64,000 nt of DNA, from NCBI GenBank assembly GCA_030295235.1, contig AP026125.1, forward strand, positions 682,001-746,000. The letters run 5' to 3'. This DNA is from Fistulifera solaris. Its lineage: Eukaryota > Bacillariophyta > Bacillariophyceae > Naviculales > Stauroneidaceae. This document shows positions 22,487 to 34,473 of the stretch, one piece after another. The notes under the pieces are model-generated. The model saw nothing but the letters and a program-made list of their open reading frames with translations. It ran no database searches and was not told the origin of the DNA. The first letter of the stretch is position 1. Each line of letters begins with the position of its first letter. A program made the position numbers and the translations under genes.

Positions 22487-24618
22487 ATGGCCGAAGAGCC
22501 AATGACAGAAGCCGAGCCCATAGTGGGAGAGGACGCCACCCACGATGAGACCATTCTTTTGGACGACGCGATTCATTTAGATGACACGAGGCACACAAGA
22601 GGGGGAGGTCCACCCGATCACTCGACAAGAATTGGTCGCATTTACCATGTTACCTCCCAAAAAGTGATCACACCGGCTCATTCGTTTACTTCGGAAGCTC
22701 AGCGTCAACTGAAAGCGAATAACAAAGAGGAAGAAGAGAATGCAACGTGGAGAGATGTTGCGGCTGCCTGCTTTTGCCATTCTGCTGCACAATGGAGAGA
22801 TATTTTCCTGGGCGCTATTCTTCTCTGTGGTTTTCTATACTTCTTTCTCATCGGATTGGATTTGCTTGGCACGTCCTTTCAAGTCGTCGGAGGATGCACA
22901 GCAGGCTCATTGCTCGGCAGCGACACGAATCCATTGGCAAGTCTAATGATCGGAATAGTCGCCACCGCTTTGTTGCACTCGTCTGCGACGGCGACGGCAA
23001 TCATTGTATCGCTCGTCAACGGAGGACTGGATGTGGATCAGGGAATTTACATGGTAATGGGAGCAAACATCGGGACGAGTGTGACCAGCATGATCGTATC
23101 GCTTGCGCACATGGGTGATGGCGAGGAGTTGGAGCGCGCTTTCGGTGGATGCTCCACGCTATTTGTGTTCAATTTTTATACCGTGCTGGTGCTGTTTCCT
23201 CTCGAAATAGCAACGAAGTATTTGTATCATCTCACCAAGGCGATGCTACCTTCGTCCAGCAGTCGGCAGGAAGGTGAAAGCTGGGAAAGTCCTATCAAGA
23301 AAATCATTTCACCACTGACCAAAAAGGTACTTATCGCCAACAAAGGACTGATAGATGACATATCAACGGGAGAATTGGAGGGATGTGGATCCGTGTACCC
23401 AACTTTTTGTGAAGGTGGCGATGTATCCTACGCTTCGTGCAAACAAGGCCTTATTGCCTGCGACAAGAAGACGAATAAATGTCCGACTTTGTTTCAAAAT
23501 GGGGCGGACAAACGAGACGACATGGTTTCAGGATGGGTATGTCTTTTCATTTCGTTATGTCTGCTCATTACTTGTCTCCTTGGCCTCGTAGCACTACTCC
23601 ACAGAATGCTAGAGGGCGCTTCGAAGCGAATCATATACAAAGCGACAAACATCAACGGCTACTTCTCTATTGCCATTGGGTGCGGAGTCACGGCTGTGGT
23701 CCAGAGTTCTTCGGTCACTGTCTCTGCGCTGGTCCCTCTGGTACGTAAAACAAAGTGAACAGTGAACTATCGTTCAACACCAGTCTCTGACGATCACTCT
23801 TCTTTCAGGCCGGTGTAGGGATTCTCTCCTTGGAACAAATGTTCCCTCTCGTTATCGGGGCAGATATTGGAACAACGGTTACTGCATTAATGGCTTCCAT
23901 GGTGAGCAGCAAAGTCGAAGCGTTACAAATAGCTTTGGTGCATGTATTTTTCAATATAACCGGGGCGGTGCTGTGGTATCCTGTCCCATTTTTGCGACAA
24001 ATACCACTTAAAACGGCTCGTAAACTGGGACGAATTACAAGAGAGTGGCGAAACTTCCCTGTTCTCTTCATCTTGGTCGTCTATCATCTCCTTCCGATTC
24101 TGATTCTGGGTATTAGCAGTTGCTTTGAAAGAGACAGCAAAGGATTCCGAGCGTTGGGAACTTTCCTGACAATTATCATTGCTGCAAGCATTCTGTACTT
24201 AATTTACTGGTGGAATTTCAATCGGGGCCGAGAGAAGACTCGAGCATGGCAAACCCGTCGACAACGACGCCGTGCCGCTTTAGAGCAACTAGCCGACGAC
24301 ATGGATTATTGCAAGTGCGATATTGAGTACGTGAAGAATGAAGTTGGGCGCCTCAAGGATCTGGCGGGTATCAATGTTGAAGAAGGTGTCGCTTTGCAAG
24401 AAAAGCAATCGTCTCATCGACGAGTCGGTAGCCACGGGCAGGATATGTTGACCGGAGAAGACCACGTGTCCCTCTATCATTCCTGTCAATCGCAATCTTG
24501 GGCCAATGTCATTGCTTCTGCCGGCGGATCTTTGAGAGGATCTTTGCATTCCATATTCGAGCCTACGAATGCGTCAGCGGTGCAAGAAATTGATGATACT
24601 TATGATGATGGCAAGTAG
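22487..24618 (+). CDS. SLC34-type Na+/phosphate cotransporter
   Basis: Two exons (22487-23740, 23809-24618) give 687 aa. The two inverted NaPi-II repeats are clear. The first holds GIVATALLHSSATATAIIVS with GANIGTSVTSMIVSLAHMG; the second holds GCGVTAVVQSSSVTVSALVP with GADIGTTVTALMASM. The QSSS/HSSA motifs form the phosphate and sodium site. Between them is a large loop with paired cysteines, as in animal NaPi-IIb, and the C-terminal tail is basic and cytosolic. It imports phosphate across the plasma membrane. An in-frame ATG at 22391 would add 32 residues; I prefer 22487 because the context AAAATGG is better and the acidic N-tail then starts MAEEPMTEAEP. No frame change is needed. Confidence 0.9.
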
Positions 24619-24932
24619 AAATAACGATCATTGTAACAAGCGGTGGAAAATGACAGCGTCGTCGGTCGTCCTATAAAAAAAATACGGCGTGCTCACTCCG
24701 TACTCCTATAAGAGGAGATGACTGTAAAACCTTAAGTGCTTTCCCTGTCATACAGCTTCCTTTTTATTAAGTGTAGTTTCTGCTCATTACCGGTAGTAGT
24801 ATCGGTCAGAAAGTATTGTAATTGCTTTCCGAACTCGCAAGAGGGTCGTCACCGCGAAGCGCCTCTCTCTCGTGTTGTCATTTCCCGGTTGGATTCTCGT
24901 GCGATCATAGATACCTGGTAACTCTTGAAACC
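24619..24932 (+). promoter_or_regulatory. Promoter region of the BRCT gene with a TACCTGGTA palindrome
   Basis: Short intergenic stretch. TACCTGGTA lies at 24912-24920, only 12 bases before the ATG, so it is probably in the 5' UTR or core promoter. No gene is visible. Confidence 0.4.
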
Positions 24933-27857
24933 ATGGACGACGGGGAAACGCAAGAAAGCTTGACAATGTCTCTATCCAACGCCGAAGACGCTCCGCCGTC
25001 GCTACCGAAAATGCATTCCTTGGTACAAAGCGGAACCGAGAATTATTGGGAAATTGAATCGTCGGGTGAGAATTGGCTGCGATTCATCAAGGCGAGTTCA
25101 AATCCTCCTTTCGAAAGTCAAGCATCCGATGAAAGCGAACAAGAAAGCAACAAGTCAAAAGTTTTTGCGACTATTGCATCAACGGAACCTCGAACTCAAG
25201 CATCAATTGACAGCGCGGCAAAGGAGATGATTATCCAGCTGGAAGTCTGCTCTGTGACAGATATCGGATACTTACTGGCGGTCAAAGCCATGGAAGATTC
25301 CCATGGAAAACTCTACGCCGTTCGAAAGGAGGATTACACGACAAGATCTCGGAAGTTGTTGACGCATCGAAAGCTACATCTCATGAGACCTGGGGACAAG
25401 ATTTGTTATGTACAAAGCGGCGACGAACTCTTGATGGAGTACAAGTGCGAGACGGTCATCGAAACGTCACCCTCGCAGAATCTTGGGCGGGAAAGTTTGT
25501 CGTATTTGGTTAATACCCAAGAAACGGAAGTTCCGATTACACAGCGCGACGTTCGAAAAAGCCACGATGGCGTGTTCTTCACACAAGATCCAGATCCCGA
25601 CGACCCCTATTCACAACCGACACAGGAGGCTGTTGTGCCTCCGAAAACTGACATTTCATCACATCAAGCAATTGAAAATGTGGAAGCCATTGACGATGCA
25701 AACATGAGTCAAGCAAGCTCCGGCGATACAACAATAGACCCTGATGAGGTTCAGGAAGACAAAATTTCGCCAAAGGTGCCCAATCGCTAAAGCGCGCACG
25801 AGAAAGTCCCATGTCTGTTGACACCGAAGATGATAACGGTGAATCTGGTCCAAAATCGATGCATAAAGAGCCACCGCGGAGCGCAAAATCGTTGAAACCT
25901 TCAGCGCAATCGTTGAATGATCAAGATACTCCCGCTAGAGATGAAATGAAAGAAAGTTCAGGTTCCCAAACTGTACAAAGTGTGAAAAAGACTCCCATCG
26001 GCGATGAGGTCGAAGATATTAGTGATCTAATTGTTTGTGATCACAACGGATCATTGAAAGCCGCACCTACGCTGGAGCAACCGCCTGAATTGATGAATGA
26101 CCGTGAGCCCCCCACGAAAGATGACTTTGCAAAACGTGCTTGTGCCCAACCCCAACGTGAGAACGCGAATAAATTTATCTTGAGTGATGAGATCGAAGAA
26201 AGTAGTGATATACTGGTTTCGGAATTGGTAAAGAATGATACTTCGAAAGTCGTAGATCATGTGAAGCATTCGCCTGCAGTGATGAAAGATCGAGAGACAG
26301 AACCGTCGGGGTCCCAAACTGTACGCGACAAAGCGAAGGAGACTCCCAAAAACGATAATTTATCCAACGCCGTGAAGGACCCAGTGACTCCCGGTGGTGA
26401 AGTCGAGGAAAGTCCTGGTTTGTTCGCCCCAACGCAACCTGCCGACTTGTTCAGCGAAAAATTACTAAATCCTTCAGCTCGATCGTTGAATGATCACGAG
26501 ACTCCAGCTAGAAAGGAAACGAAGGAAAGTCCACGTTCCCAAACTGTACAAAGTGTGAAAAAGACTCCCATTGGCAATGCGGTCGAAGATATTAGTGATC
26601 TACTTGCTTTTCAGTTGTTGCACAATCACAACGGATCTCCGAAAGCCGCACCTACGCCGGGGCAAGCGCCTGATTTGATGAATGATCGTGAGACCCCCAG
26701 TAAAGTTGACTTTGCAGAAAGTCCTGGTGCTAAACCTCAACTTGAGAAAGCGAAAAAACCTTCTTTTGGTGGTGAGACCAAAGAAAGTGAATTACTTGTT
26801 TCGGAACTGGTAAAGGGTGAAGCTTTGAATGCCTTAAATCTGGTGAAGACTGGAGTGATGGAAGGTGGCGAGACAGAAACGTCTGGATTCAAACCTGTAA
26901 AACGTGAGAAAGCGAAAGAAACTCCCGTAAACGATCATTCACCTAACGCCAGGATCAACCGAGAGACTCCCGGTGGTGAAGTTGAGGAAAGTCCTGGTTT
27001 GTTCGCCCCAACACAACCTGCCGACTTGTATAGCGCTGCAACAAATGGTGAATTGGGTCATCCTTCGTCGCCTGATATTACGCAAATCAAGAAACATTCA
27101 GCCCAATCCTCCACGCCGAAACGAGCGTCTGTGGTTTCTGAGAAAATGACACCGCTTAAAAGCAGATCTGAACCTGTACGGATGACGAGATCGAGGACAG
27201 GATCTGCAGTTAAGCAACCTCGGAGTGGTGGGAAGAATGGTAAGGGTCCGCAGATCTTGGTGACTGGGTACGAGGTGGACAGCATTATGGAAGAGGTAGG
27301 TCCAATGATAACCATCAACCATGACCAGTATCCATTCTCTTCTTCTCATCCGCTTTGGAACCTAGCTTGTAAGCAAAATCGGAGGTACAATAATACATGA
27401 CCTGTCAGAAGCGAAGACAGCAACGCACGTCGTGGCGAAAGACTTGAAACGGACGATAAAGCTGATGATTGGATTATGTTGTACTGACAAGATTGTCTCC
27501 CTTGACTGGCTCCGTGCGTCTGCCGAAAGTGAAACACCACTTCCGTGCAATAGTTATCTCGTTATCGACAGAAAGCTCTCGAACAAGATAACCAAAAACC
27601 TCCAGAAAGGCAAGGTCTTGGAACAGCGCAGGTTTTACTTTTGCGACTCCATTACGAAGCCTCCGCCCAATGAATGCCGCTTACTGGTTGAAGCAGCTGG
27701 AGGTACTATGCTCACGGATCGGTTGTCGTCGGAAGATAAATCAATGGAGAACCTTTTCCTGATTAGGAAGGGTAACACTTTTTCGAAGAAAGAAAAAGCC
27801 CTTTGCATGTCTTGTATCGATGCTGGTGCGGCTGTATGGACGCTTGAGGACCTTTAA
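24933..27857 (+). CDS. Tandem-BRCT protein with an internal ~190-aa duplication
   Basis: About 951 aa from the ATG at 24933. The N-terminal ~300 aa are acidic with no recognised domain, followed by two long imperfect repeats (about 25,890-26,460 and 26,465-27,040). Each repeat runs from SLNDxxTPAR through KKTPIG to GGEVEESPGLFAPTQPADL. The C-terminus has two BRCT modules. One holds LVTGYEVDSIMEELVSKIGG, THVVAKDL and IVSLDWLRAS; the other holds RFYFCDSI, LVEAAGGTML and WTLEDL. A 70-bp intron (27296-27365) splits the first. Tandem BRCTs bind phosphoserine in DNA-damage mediators such as MDC1 or PTIP, so a DNA-damage role is inferred. One frame change lies at a CCC run (25779-25781); one base restores QSLKRARESPMSVD. 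The repeat region may be an SQ/TP-like phosphorylation platform. Confidence 0.78.
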
Positions 27858-27941
27858 CCACGCTGATGACTCAGTCCCGCCCCTAATGAAAGCTTTACAA
27901 CTTCGAAAATTACTAAAAGTCTTTACTACATCCATTTGAAG

Positions 27942-30900
27942 TTACAAGTCGGCTCTGTCCACTGTCCCACTTCGAACGTGGCGAGTGTTCTGAATTTCCT
28001 CACTATCGTCAAAGTCTTTGTCTATGCTTTCAACCATCGCCATGCCTGTCAGTGGACATTCAGCTGCAATCAGACCGTCCAACTCCCCTTGAAACTCGGA
28101 CCTCGCTTTTTCTTTATCATTCAGACGTCCCAAGTGATCGTCCAGTTCTGCAACACGAAATCGTTGTTTGTCGTTGAGATGGGGTATAACGAGAGACCTT
28201 AGTGAGCTGGAAAGGAAAACATATCCAGAAGGGAAAACATAGAAGGGTTCGCCTGAACCAAGCACTGGCTTGTTTGTCACCGCACAGCGGGCATCGCTGC
28301 TGAGTTTCATATGATGGTTTTGAAGTCTTTGGATTTCCGCTCGATACAAATCGCACGTCCGATCGCATTCACCCATCTCATTCAGTAAACGGTCGATTTT
28401 CGTTGAATACGAAGTAAGCGCTTCGCATATTTCGTCTTTGATTTCGTCAATCCTTGTAAAATCAGGCCTGTCGATTACAAATGTTAGCCATGCTTTCAAC
28501 TGAAATAAAAGCACGCGATTTACGTACAGAAATGGAAGCACATCTTCAATCGAAAGTACATCGGGTCCGCAATCCTTCAACACGCTGACAACTCTGGCAA
28601 CGACCTCTCTTCCATGTAAACTACCATCAGACGCGGCATTCTTTGCAATCATGAGCCACAGTCGCTTCCGTTCTTCGAGTTCTACACTTTCTTGAGCCAA
28701 CTCACGCGCTAATTCGGGGTCGACTTTCAAACAAAGTTCCACAGCTTGGTACCTCATCCCAAAACCCATGTACAGCTTGACAGCAGAGCGGAAATGACGA
28801 CCCGAGCTTAACACAGTACGTAGCGCATATGACATGTCAAGTGGTCCCATCTCATCGGTTGAGATGGAGAGACTGTCTTCATTGAGCATGGCTTGCTTTG
28901 TAGCTGAAGACGTTTCAAAGGGAACATATTTTGTGAGAAAATGCAGCAATGGTTCTTCGTCGTCAAGCTTGATGTAGAGCGACAAAAGGTAACTGAAGAT
29001 AGCACTATTTCGGCATCCTTGCTGAATAACTCCTTCGAAATATTTGATTAAAATGCTCGAATCCTCAACGAATGAAGAGGCGTGGTGAAGACTTGATTCA
29101 ATTTTTAGTTCGTAGCCTTCGGAGGAAAGGGTCGATCCGTCGACATGAATATCTAATGCTTCTTTGCTCTCTTCTTTTCCAAAGGAACTTTTCGCTCGCT
29201 CCTCCATAGCTCGTCGTACCTGAAGACGCTGGCACCTCGTCCTTTCATAGTTCATCATTGAAGGAAGCAACTTCAGGGGACTCAATCCCTTTGAGTATTG
29301 TACTAGGAAGCTTTCAACCGCCTCTACAGGTATCCATGTTAGAAATGTCAGGGCGTGTTTGTAGTAAAGTGGTTCCGCGAGATCAAATGGAGCGTCGTTG
29401 AGGATTTTTAGGGCCGAAGATGCTCCAGTCTTTCAGTATAAAAACTGTTAGAAGGGCGTTCATCCAAACCAATATTTTCTAGATGATGAACTTACTGATT
29501 GAGATCCGATACTAAGAGAAGCATTCACCGCGGTGCTTAAATCGCCACTCTTTGCTGCAAAAGCAGCGCACTCACTGGCTCCAATGTCATGCGAAGCAAG
29601 AATTTTTAGTACCGTCTTCGCGTCCATAATCTCGATGTTAGCGTCAAGAAACTGTGCCAGCATTCCAGTACCTCCAGTGGACATCGGTCCGTTGTTGCAA
29701 TCCATCATCTCTTCTCTTTCATGGAGAATGAGTTCAGTAAGCCACGCACCAATCATCGTACAAGTCATTTTATCATCCTTCACACGGCCCGCTCGCATTT
29801 TGTCGTTCAAGTATGTTATGAGAGGCACATTTGAAGTGGTAAGGCAATCAAGAGCTTCTGGTGAAAGGTCCAGAGAGCTGCTGTCGTCAATACCAAGTCT
29901 TGGTAAAGCAAGTCGAATAGATGAATCCGCGAAAGGCTTCAAAACAGGAGGACATTGGGCCATGTACTTTGCTGCCAATTCTGCACGGCCGTGACTTAAA
30001 TGATACTCTGCTCTAACTGCAGTGACGACGGCTTTCTGAGCATTGTTGGTGCACAAAGTTTTAGCCTGTTCAAAAAGTGCCTCTTGAGCCTTTTTCTTCA
30101 GCGGTTAAAACCGTCGGAACATTGTTCCTTGCCCGAGCCTCTTTTGCACCAGCACCATGAGACGGGGTAGACGGCATACTTTTATTTTTTGATTGTAAGT
30201 CCAGACACTTTTTCAGGGTAAATTTCCAAACGTCACGATCTTCTTGCGTTGATGATATGTGCACCAGAGATCGCCCCTTCCGGAGCCACACTTGATCCGG
30301 CCGTCGAACATCCATCAAAAGCTCACCGACGCCAATCAACGTCTCGTCGGCGTTACCTTGAGAACCAACATCAACAAGTTCTTTCTGGATCATCTTTTGA
30401 GCTACGCGACTCAGGAAACGAATCTCGTTCAACTCATTCAAGGTAATCAAATGGTGCGGAGTAAGTGCGAGCGACACAGGCGTGTCCGAAATCGACTTGC
30501 TTCCACCTTCGTACGGCATTATGCCAGATTCAATTATCATGCCGCTACTGCTGCCTGTAAGCACAGCCGAACTCGACAGTGATCGATCAATAGTGCCATA
30601 AAATATTCCTGTTGCAGTGCGCAATCCGAAATGGTCGTTACAAATGCGCAAATCCGCAAAATCGACGGATCCTGGAAGTTCCATCAGAGAAGAATGCTGT
30701 TGATCTGCCATGACCATCGCAAAAGACGAATTGTGTGCAGAGTAAAATGTATAAAACCGCGTGCGTTTGCTTCTTCCAGATGTAGCTGCCATAACCAACA
30801 ATCCCGTCCTCAAGCGTTCGAAATGAATTCCTGTAACGGCAGCACCAACTTCTGTTAGATCCGCACTATCGCTTGCATACAGCTTGTGCAAGAGAATTGG

Positions 30901-31879
30901 TTGAGATAGCATCTCCTCCTGGTCTTCGCTGTTGGAGGAAGCGAGAGAATACTCGTAAATCTCGCCATAGCTCGTTCCAAGTAGTATTCGCTTACTGGAT
31001 CCTTCAGTTCCCCGTTCATTATCCCAAGCGACTGCCGTCACGTACGAGCCTGTTGTTAGACCCTTTTGGATTTTTGGACTGAAGGGTTTCATCTCGACGC
31101 CCTGCCACAAAACTGGCAGAAATACCCGTAAGAGCGTCTTTTGTCAAAAGACTACCATCTGCGTTCCGGCCAAAACCCGCAAGTTTACTAACTTGTCGTT
31201 GGCTACTGTGAAGATAATAAGCTTCACCATTGATTGCCGAAAGAAAGGTGTGACTCGCGGTAGGATCCACAAAGACGTGCGCAATGCGGCTATTTCCTTC
31301 CACCGGTGGCGGTAACGCGACCCACTGATCTGCCATGCCTCCGCGACGAACGTTCCAACGGCTCACCAGCCGCAATGTCGGTTGACCGGCGCACTCTAAA
31401 GCCGCAACAATCCATCCATTGGCGGCCGTCACACAGCCGGGCCGCGGCGGGCGGATCGGACGCGACGACCCGGCATCCACCATCTCGTCATCGGACTTTT
31501 CGGAAGCAGCGGATGTATTGAGCACGCGACTCATGAAGCCAGATAAACCGTAGCCGCCGTCGCTACTGCGTCCATCTTCCGTCGTAGTAGCAGCTTGCGC
31601 GGTATCATTTTGTGAAGAAGCATTTGTCTTTCCCGTGCTGAAAGGAGTATTTTTGGTTATTCCAAGCTGCTGCCCGGCTTGTTTGCTTGCCTTGAGTAGT
31701 CGATTGTAATTCTGCAAAGACAAAGTACTCGGAATAGGCCATTCTACGTGGCGAGCGGCCCAAATGGGTGGTTCTCCCGGAGGAGCAGCTCGACGAGGAC
31801 GCCCTGACAGGATGCGGTGCTGTCGTGACGAGGCCGACGAAGCTCGAGTGCTTTCGTCGAAGGGATTTGTACTACTCAT
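27942..31879 (-). CDS. VPS18: VPS18/Pep3, class C Vps (HOPS/CORVET) subunit
   Basis: Two exons (31879-29496, 29429-27942) give about 1289 aa. After a low-complexity N-tail comes the propeller region (TAVAWDNERG, ILLGTSYGEIYEYSL, VTGIHFERLRTGLLVMAATS, SVDFADLRICNDHFG). The alpha-solenoid follows (AEYHLSHGRAELAAKYMAQC, LLPSMMNYERTRC, DVLSIEDVLPFLYVN). The end corresponds to the family RING (AECPLTGMAMVESIDKDF), but most zinc-binding cysteines are replaced. HOPS/CORVET tether late endosomes and vacuoles. Frame changes lie at A run 31109-31112 and T run 30091-30095 (plus strand), each one extra base; correction gives ASLWQGVEMKPF and AEEKAQEALFEQAKTLC. It converges with the BRCT gene, with an 84-bp gap. 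Confidence 0.85.
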
Positions 31880-32785
31880 GGGTCCTCGTCAAGTGTACGC
31901 AAAGTAATTAGTTTTCTTTTGATGCGTTGCAATATGAATAACTACTTGCAATGCACGGATCACTTTCGACACATCGTTTATTATTGTTGTTGCGTCGTTG
32001 CATGTTGCGTGCAAAAGTGCAAAGCATGTGCTTAGTCCTACCGGTTTTACCTTCTTGATCAGTTCTGGTAAAAAGTAATCTACATTTTCCTCTATACTCA
32101 ATCGAGAAGACACCGATTAGTCCTACCGGTATTGAATTCGTGACACAAATAAGTCCCAGTCATGGTAAAAGTCGTATACATTATGCTCTATAGTCAATTA
32201 AGAAGAAACCGGTTCCCAAGGCATCTAGCATCTAGACCAGCATACATTTGTTTCTAGATGCTGAACGTTAACTATCGTCCATAGAAACAACCACACTTCC
32301 ATCGACAGCAATAATAAGGAGTGCAGCTTCGTCTACGGACGATTCGCGACGGCCGTTCCTCGCTCCGTGTGGGATGGGGAGATTGCACGCTGGGTTACTG
32401 TCGTTCAACTCACTTGCTGTCATCTGGAAATACGGATAGACAGCCGTGTTAGTAGCGTCTTACGTTTTAGTCTTTTGACTTGGTGATAAAAATAATTGAA
32501 GTGAGTTGCGATGTAGTCATAAAGGATTTTCGACGTCATTCGGTCCGCGTGAAGAGCTGTAGCACCTAATAGCACCGTCCTCTATCAAAGCAATTCGAAT
32601 GTATTACAAGTTTGAAACTTAGGATTGCGTTAACAGATTCAATTACATAAAAAATTAAGGATGTATGATTCATCAACGAATCAGTAACAGTTTATCAACA
32701 AAAGAAAGTACTGGAACCGATCTGAACGAACGACGGAAAAGCTGGAACCATTCTATTATCCTCAACTAGCTGGCGCAATATCCTA
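31880..32785. other. Intergenic region with a degenerate tandem duplication
   Basis: About 900 bp with no gene. Two related ~85-bp units stand next to each other (about 32,032-32,117 and 32,118-32,205). Both begin TAGTCCTACCGGT and end in a GAAGAMACCG-like word, with a GGTAAAA...TACATT core between. The divergence suggests an old local duplication. Nothing else is recognised. Confidence 0.45.
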
Positions 32786-33139
32786 TTACATATCCCCTTG
32801 TCTCTTTTGAAGCGCTTCCTGTACGTGCGCTCTCGTTTCTAGGTAGCGGTCTTGGCAGGCACCCATACAAGCCTGTTCTCGACTGTCCAATCGGTCACCC
32901 TTTTGTTCAATCACACGCAAAGACAAAATAATAAGATCCAGTTCACTACATCTAGAAAAGATTGTCGCCTATCAAAAGTTACTTACCGACTGTCCCACGC
33001 AAAGATTGAAGCAATTCGAAACCATTTGCTTCATCATCTCTTGCATGACTTGCTGATTCGCTTCTTGCTGCGCCTTGACCATAATTGCCTGACGCTGTTC
33101 AGGAGACAGCTGACTAATTTGAGCTCCGAGGTCTGCCAT
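32786..33139 (-). CDS. Small TIM chaperone, Tim13-like
   Basis: Two exons (33139-32987, 32899-32786) encode 88 aa, the usual size. Twin CX3C motifs are present, CFNLC and CMGAC, one per exon, flanked by QVMQEMMKQMVSN and REQACMGACQDRYLETRAHV. Small TIMs form hexamers in the mitochondrial intermembrane space and escort hydrophobic precursors; the four cysteines form two disulphides. The order of motifs and GDRLDSREQAC resemble Tim13 more than Tim8, 9 or 10, but short families are hard to separate. The second exon is too short to stand out alone; splicing restores the second CX3C, which supports the model. Confidence 0.85.
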
Positions 33140-33601
33140 CTTGGAATTAATCAAACGGGAAGATATGTAAAGGCACGATAGAACTTGATGAATAACACAA
33201 TTATTAAGAAATGATAGCAAAATGTTTATTTTCTGCGTGTGCAGCAGTACAGTGAGTGCGTGCACTTTCTCCCGGTCTGTCCCCCCGTTCGTGCAATTTT
33301 ATGTGTTTAAAGTTTTAAAGTTCGACAATGAAACAAACGCTAAATCAAGCACACCTTCTAAAAACAGCAACATCGAAAGAGAAAGGCACCTTTCAAATGC
33401 TGCTATGTTACACCGAAGAAGGATAAAAGGATACAACAAAACCTAACATCGCCATTCACGACTGAAACCAGTCGGACACCCTTACAGTTGGGATTTATAG
33501 TAATATTGAAGGCGACAAAAATGAAGCGATGCGACGTGCGACGATGCGTGATGTGACGATGATGAGCGGTGACGAATCAATTCATTCATTCTTTCAGAAC
33601 C
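33140..33601. other. Divergent intergenic region
   Basis: About 460 bp between the Tim13-like gene and the plastid-type gene at 33602. No recognisable motif or repeat. Confidence 0.4.
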
Positions 33602-34342
33602 ATGAGATCGTTGCGCTGCTCTTCTCTTTTGACGGCGGCTCTTACTGTTGCCATTCATGCATTCTCCGCACCCAAATCAACATCCTTCCGCATTGTCGGC
33701 GATTTTCGAACGGGGACCCAATACCTGCCGACATCGTACGCTTTACGTTTCGTCCGATGGGAACTGGACCGAGAAAGCCACCTGATTCGAACAGATGACC
33801 AACCATTCACTTCACAATCATCCGATGGTGTATATATCCGACCGACGATGGACTTTGTGTTGAAAGGGGGCGTTCCGGCGTATTGTATGGTGGGCTTACA
33901 AACCATCTCCTCCAGAAGTAATGCCGGTTCTCTGCATTCATCAACCATCGCCCAACAGTGGCTACCGTTTGACATGATTGTAGAACCTAATATGCGGCTA
34001 CTCGTCTTCCGTGGAGAAGGGGATGGAACTGACGAAAGACTGGCACTCTTTGGTCCGGATGATGTCGGTATGACTTTACAGCGATTGGGCGTTGCCCTTT
34101 CCATGGAATCGGAACACAGTGAGCAGCTCAATCAGGGATTTCATATTGTTTCCATACCGATAAATGACGAATGGATCAGTGTTACGAAAGATGAAGGATC
34201 ATTCCCAACAACAACATGCATGGTTACGGCAGAACCGGAGCCCAGAGAACTGCTCACCCTTGACGATTCTCTTCTCGAACTCACGGCGACGTCTCTACTT
34301 CAATTTAACCTGGAAAATACCATTCAAGAACGCATAATGTAA
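33602..34342 (+). CDS. Unknown protein with plastid bipartite targeting signal
   Basis: 246 aa from ATG 33602. The N-terminus MRSLRCSSLLTAALTVAIHAFSAP is a signal peptide whose cleavage site precedes Phe (HA^FSAP), matching the diatom plastid ASAFAP motif. The rest (FVRWELDRESHLIRT, YCMVGLQTISS, ERLALFGPDDVGMTLQRLGV) is mixed alpha/beta with no membrane segment and no family that I recognise. It is probably a stromal or plastid-periphery protein of unknown role. It converges with the GPCR fusion gene, with a 131-bp gap. Confidence 0.6.
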   Translation: MRSLRCSSLLTAALTVAIHAFSAPKSTSFRIVGDFRTGTQYLPTSYALRFVRWELDRESHLIRTDDQPFTSQSSDGVYIRPTMDFVLKGGVPAYCMVGLQTISSRSNAGSLHSSTIAQQWLPFDMIVEPNMRLLVFRGEGDGTDERLALFGPDDVGMTLQRLGVALSMESEHSEQLNQGFHIVSIPINDEWISVTKDEGSFPTTTCMVTAEPEPRELLTLDDSLLELTATSLLQFNLENTIQERIM

Positions 34343-34473
34343 CACTTTACATGAATCGCAAGTTTCACAATCTGTCGAAGCAATTAAATAAATCTCTACG
34401 ATTTTTGGGAGAATCAATGTGGAAATGCAAATTAAACACATATGAGTTATAAAATGATTAACGATACATCCTA

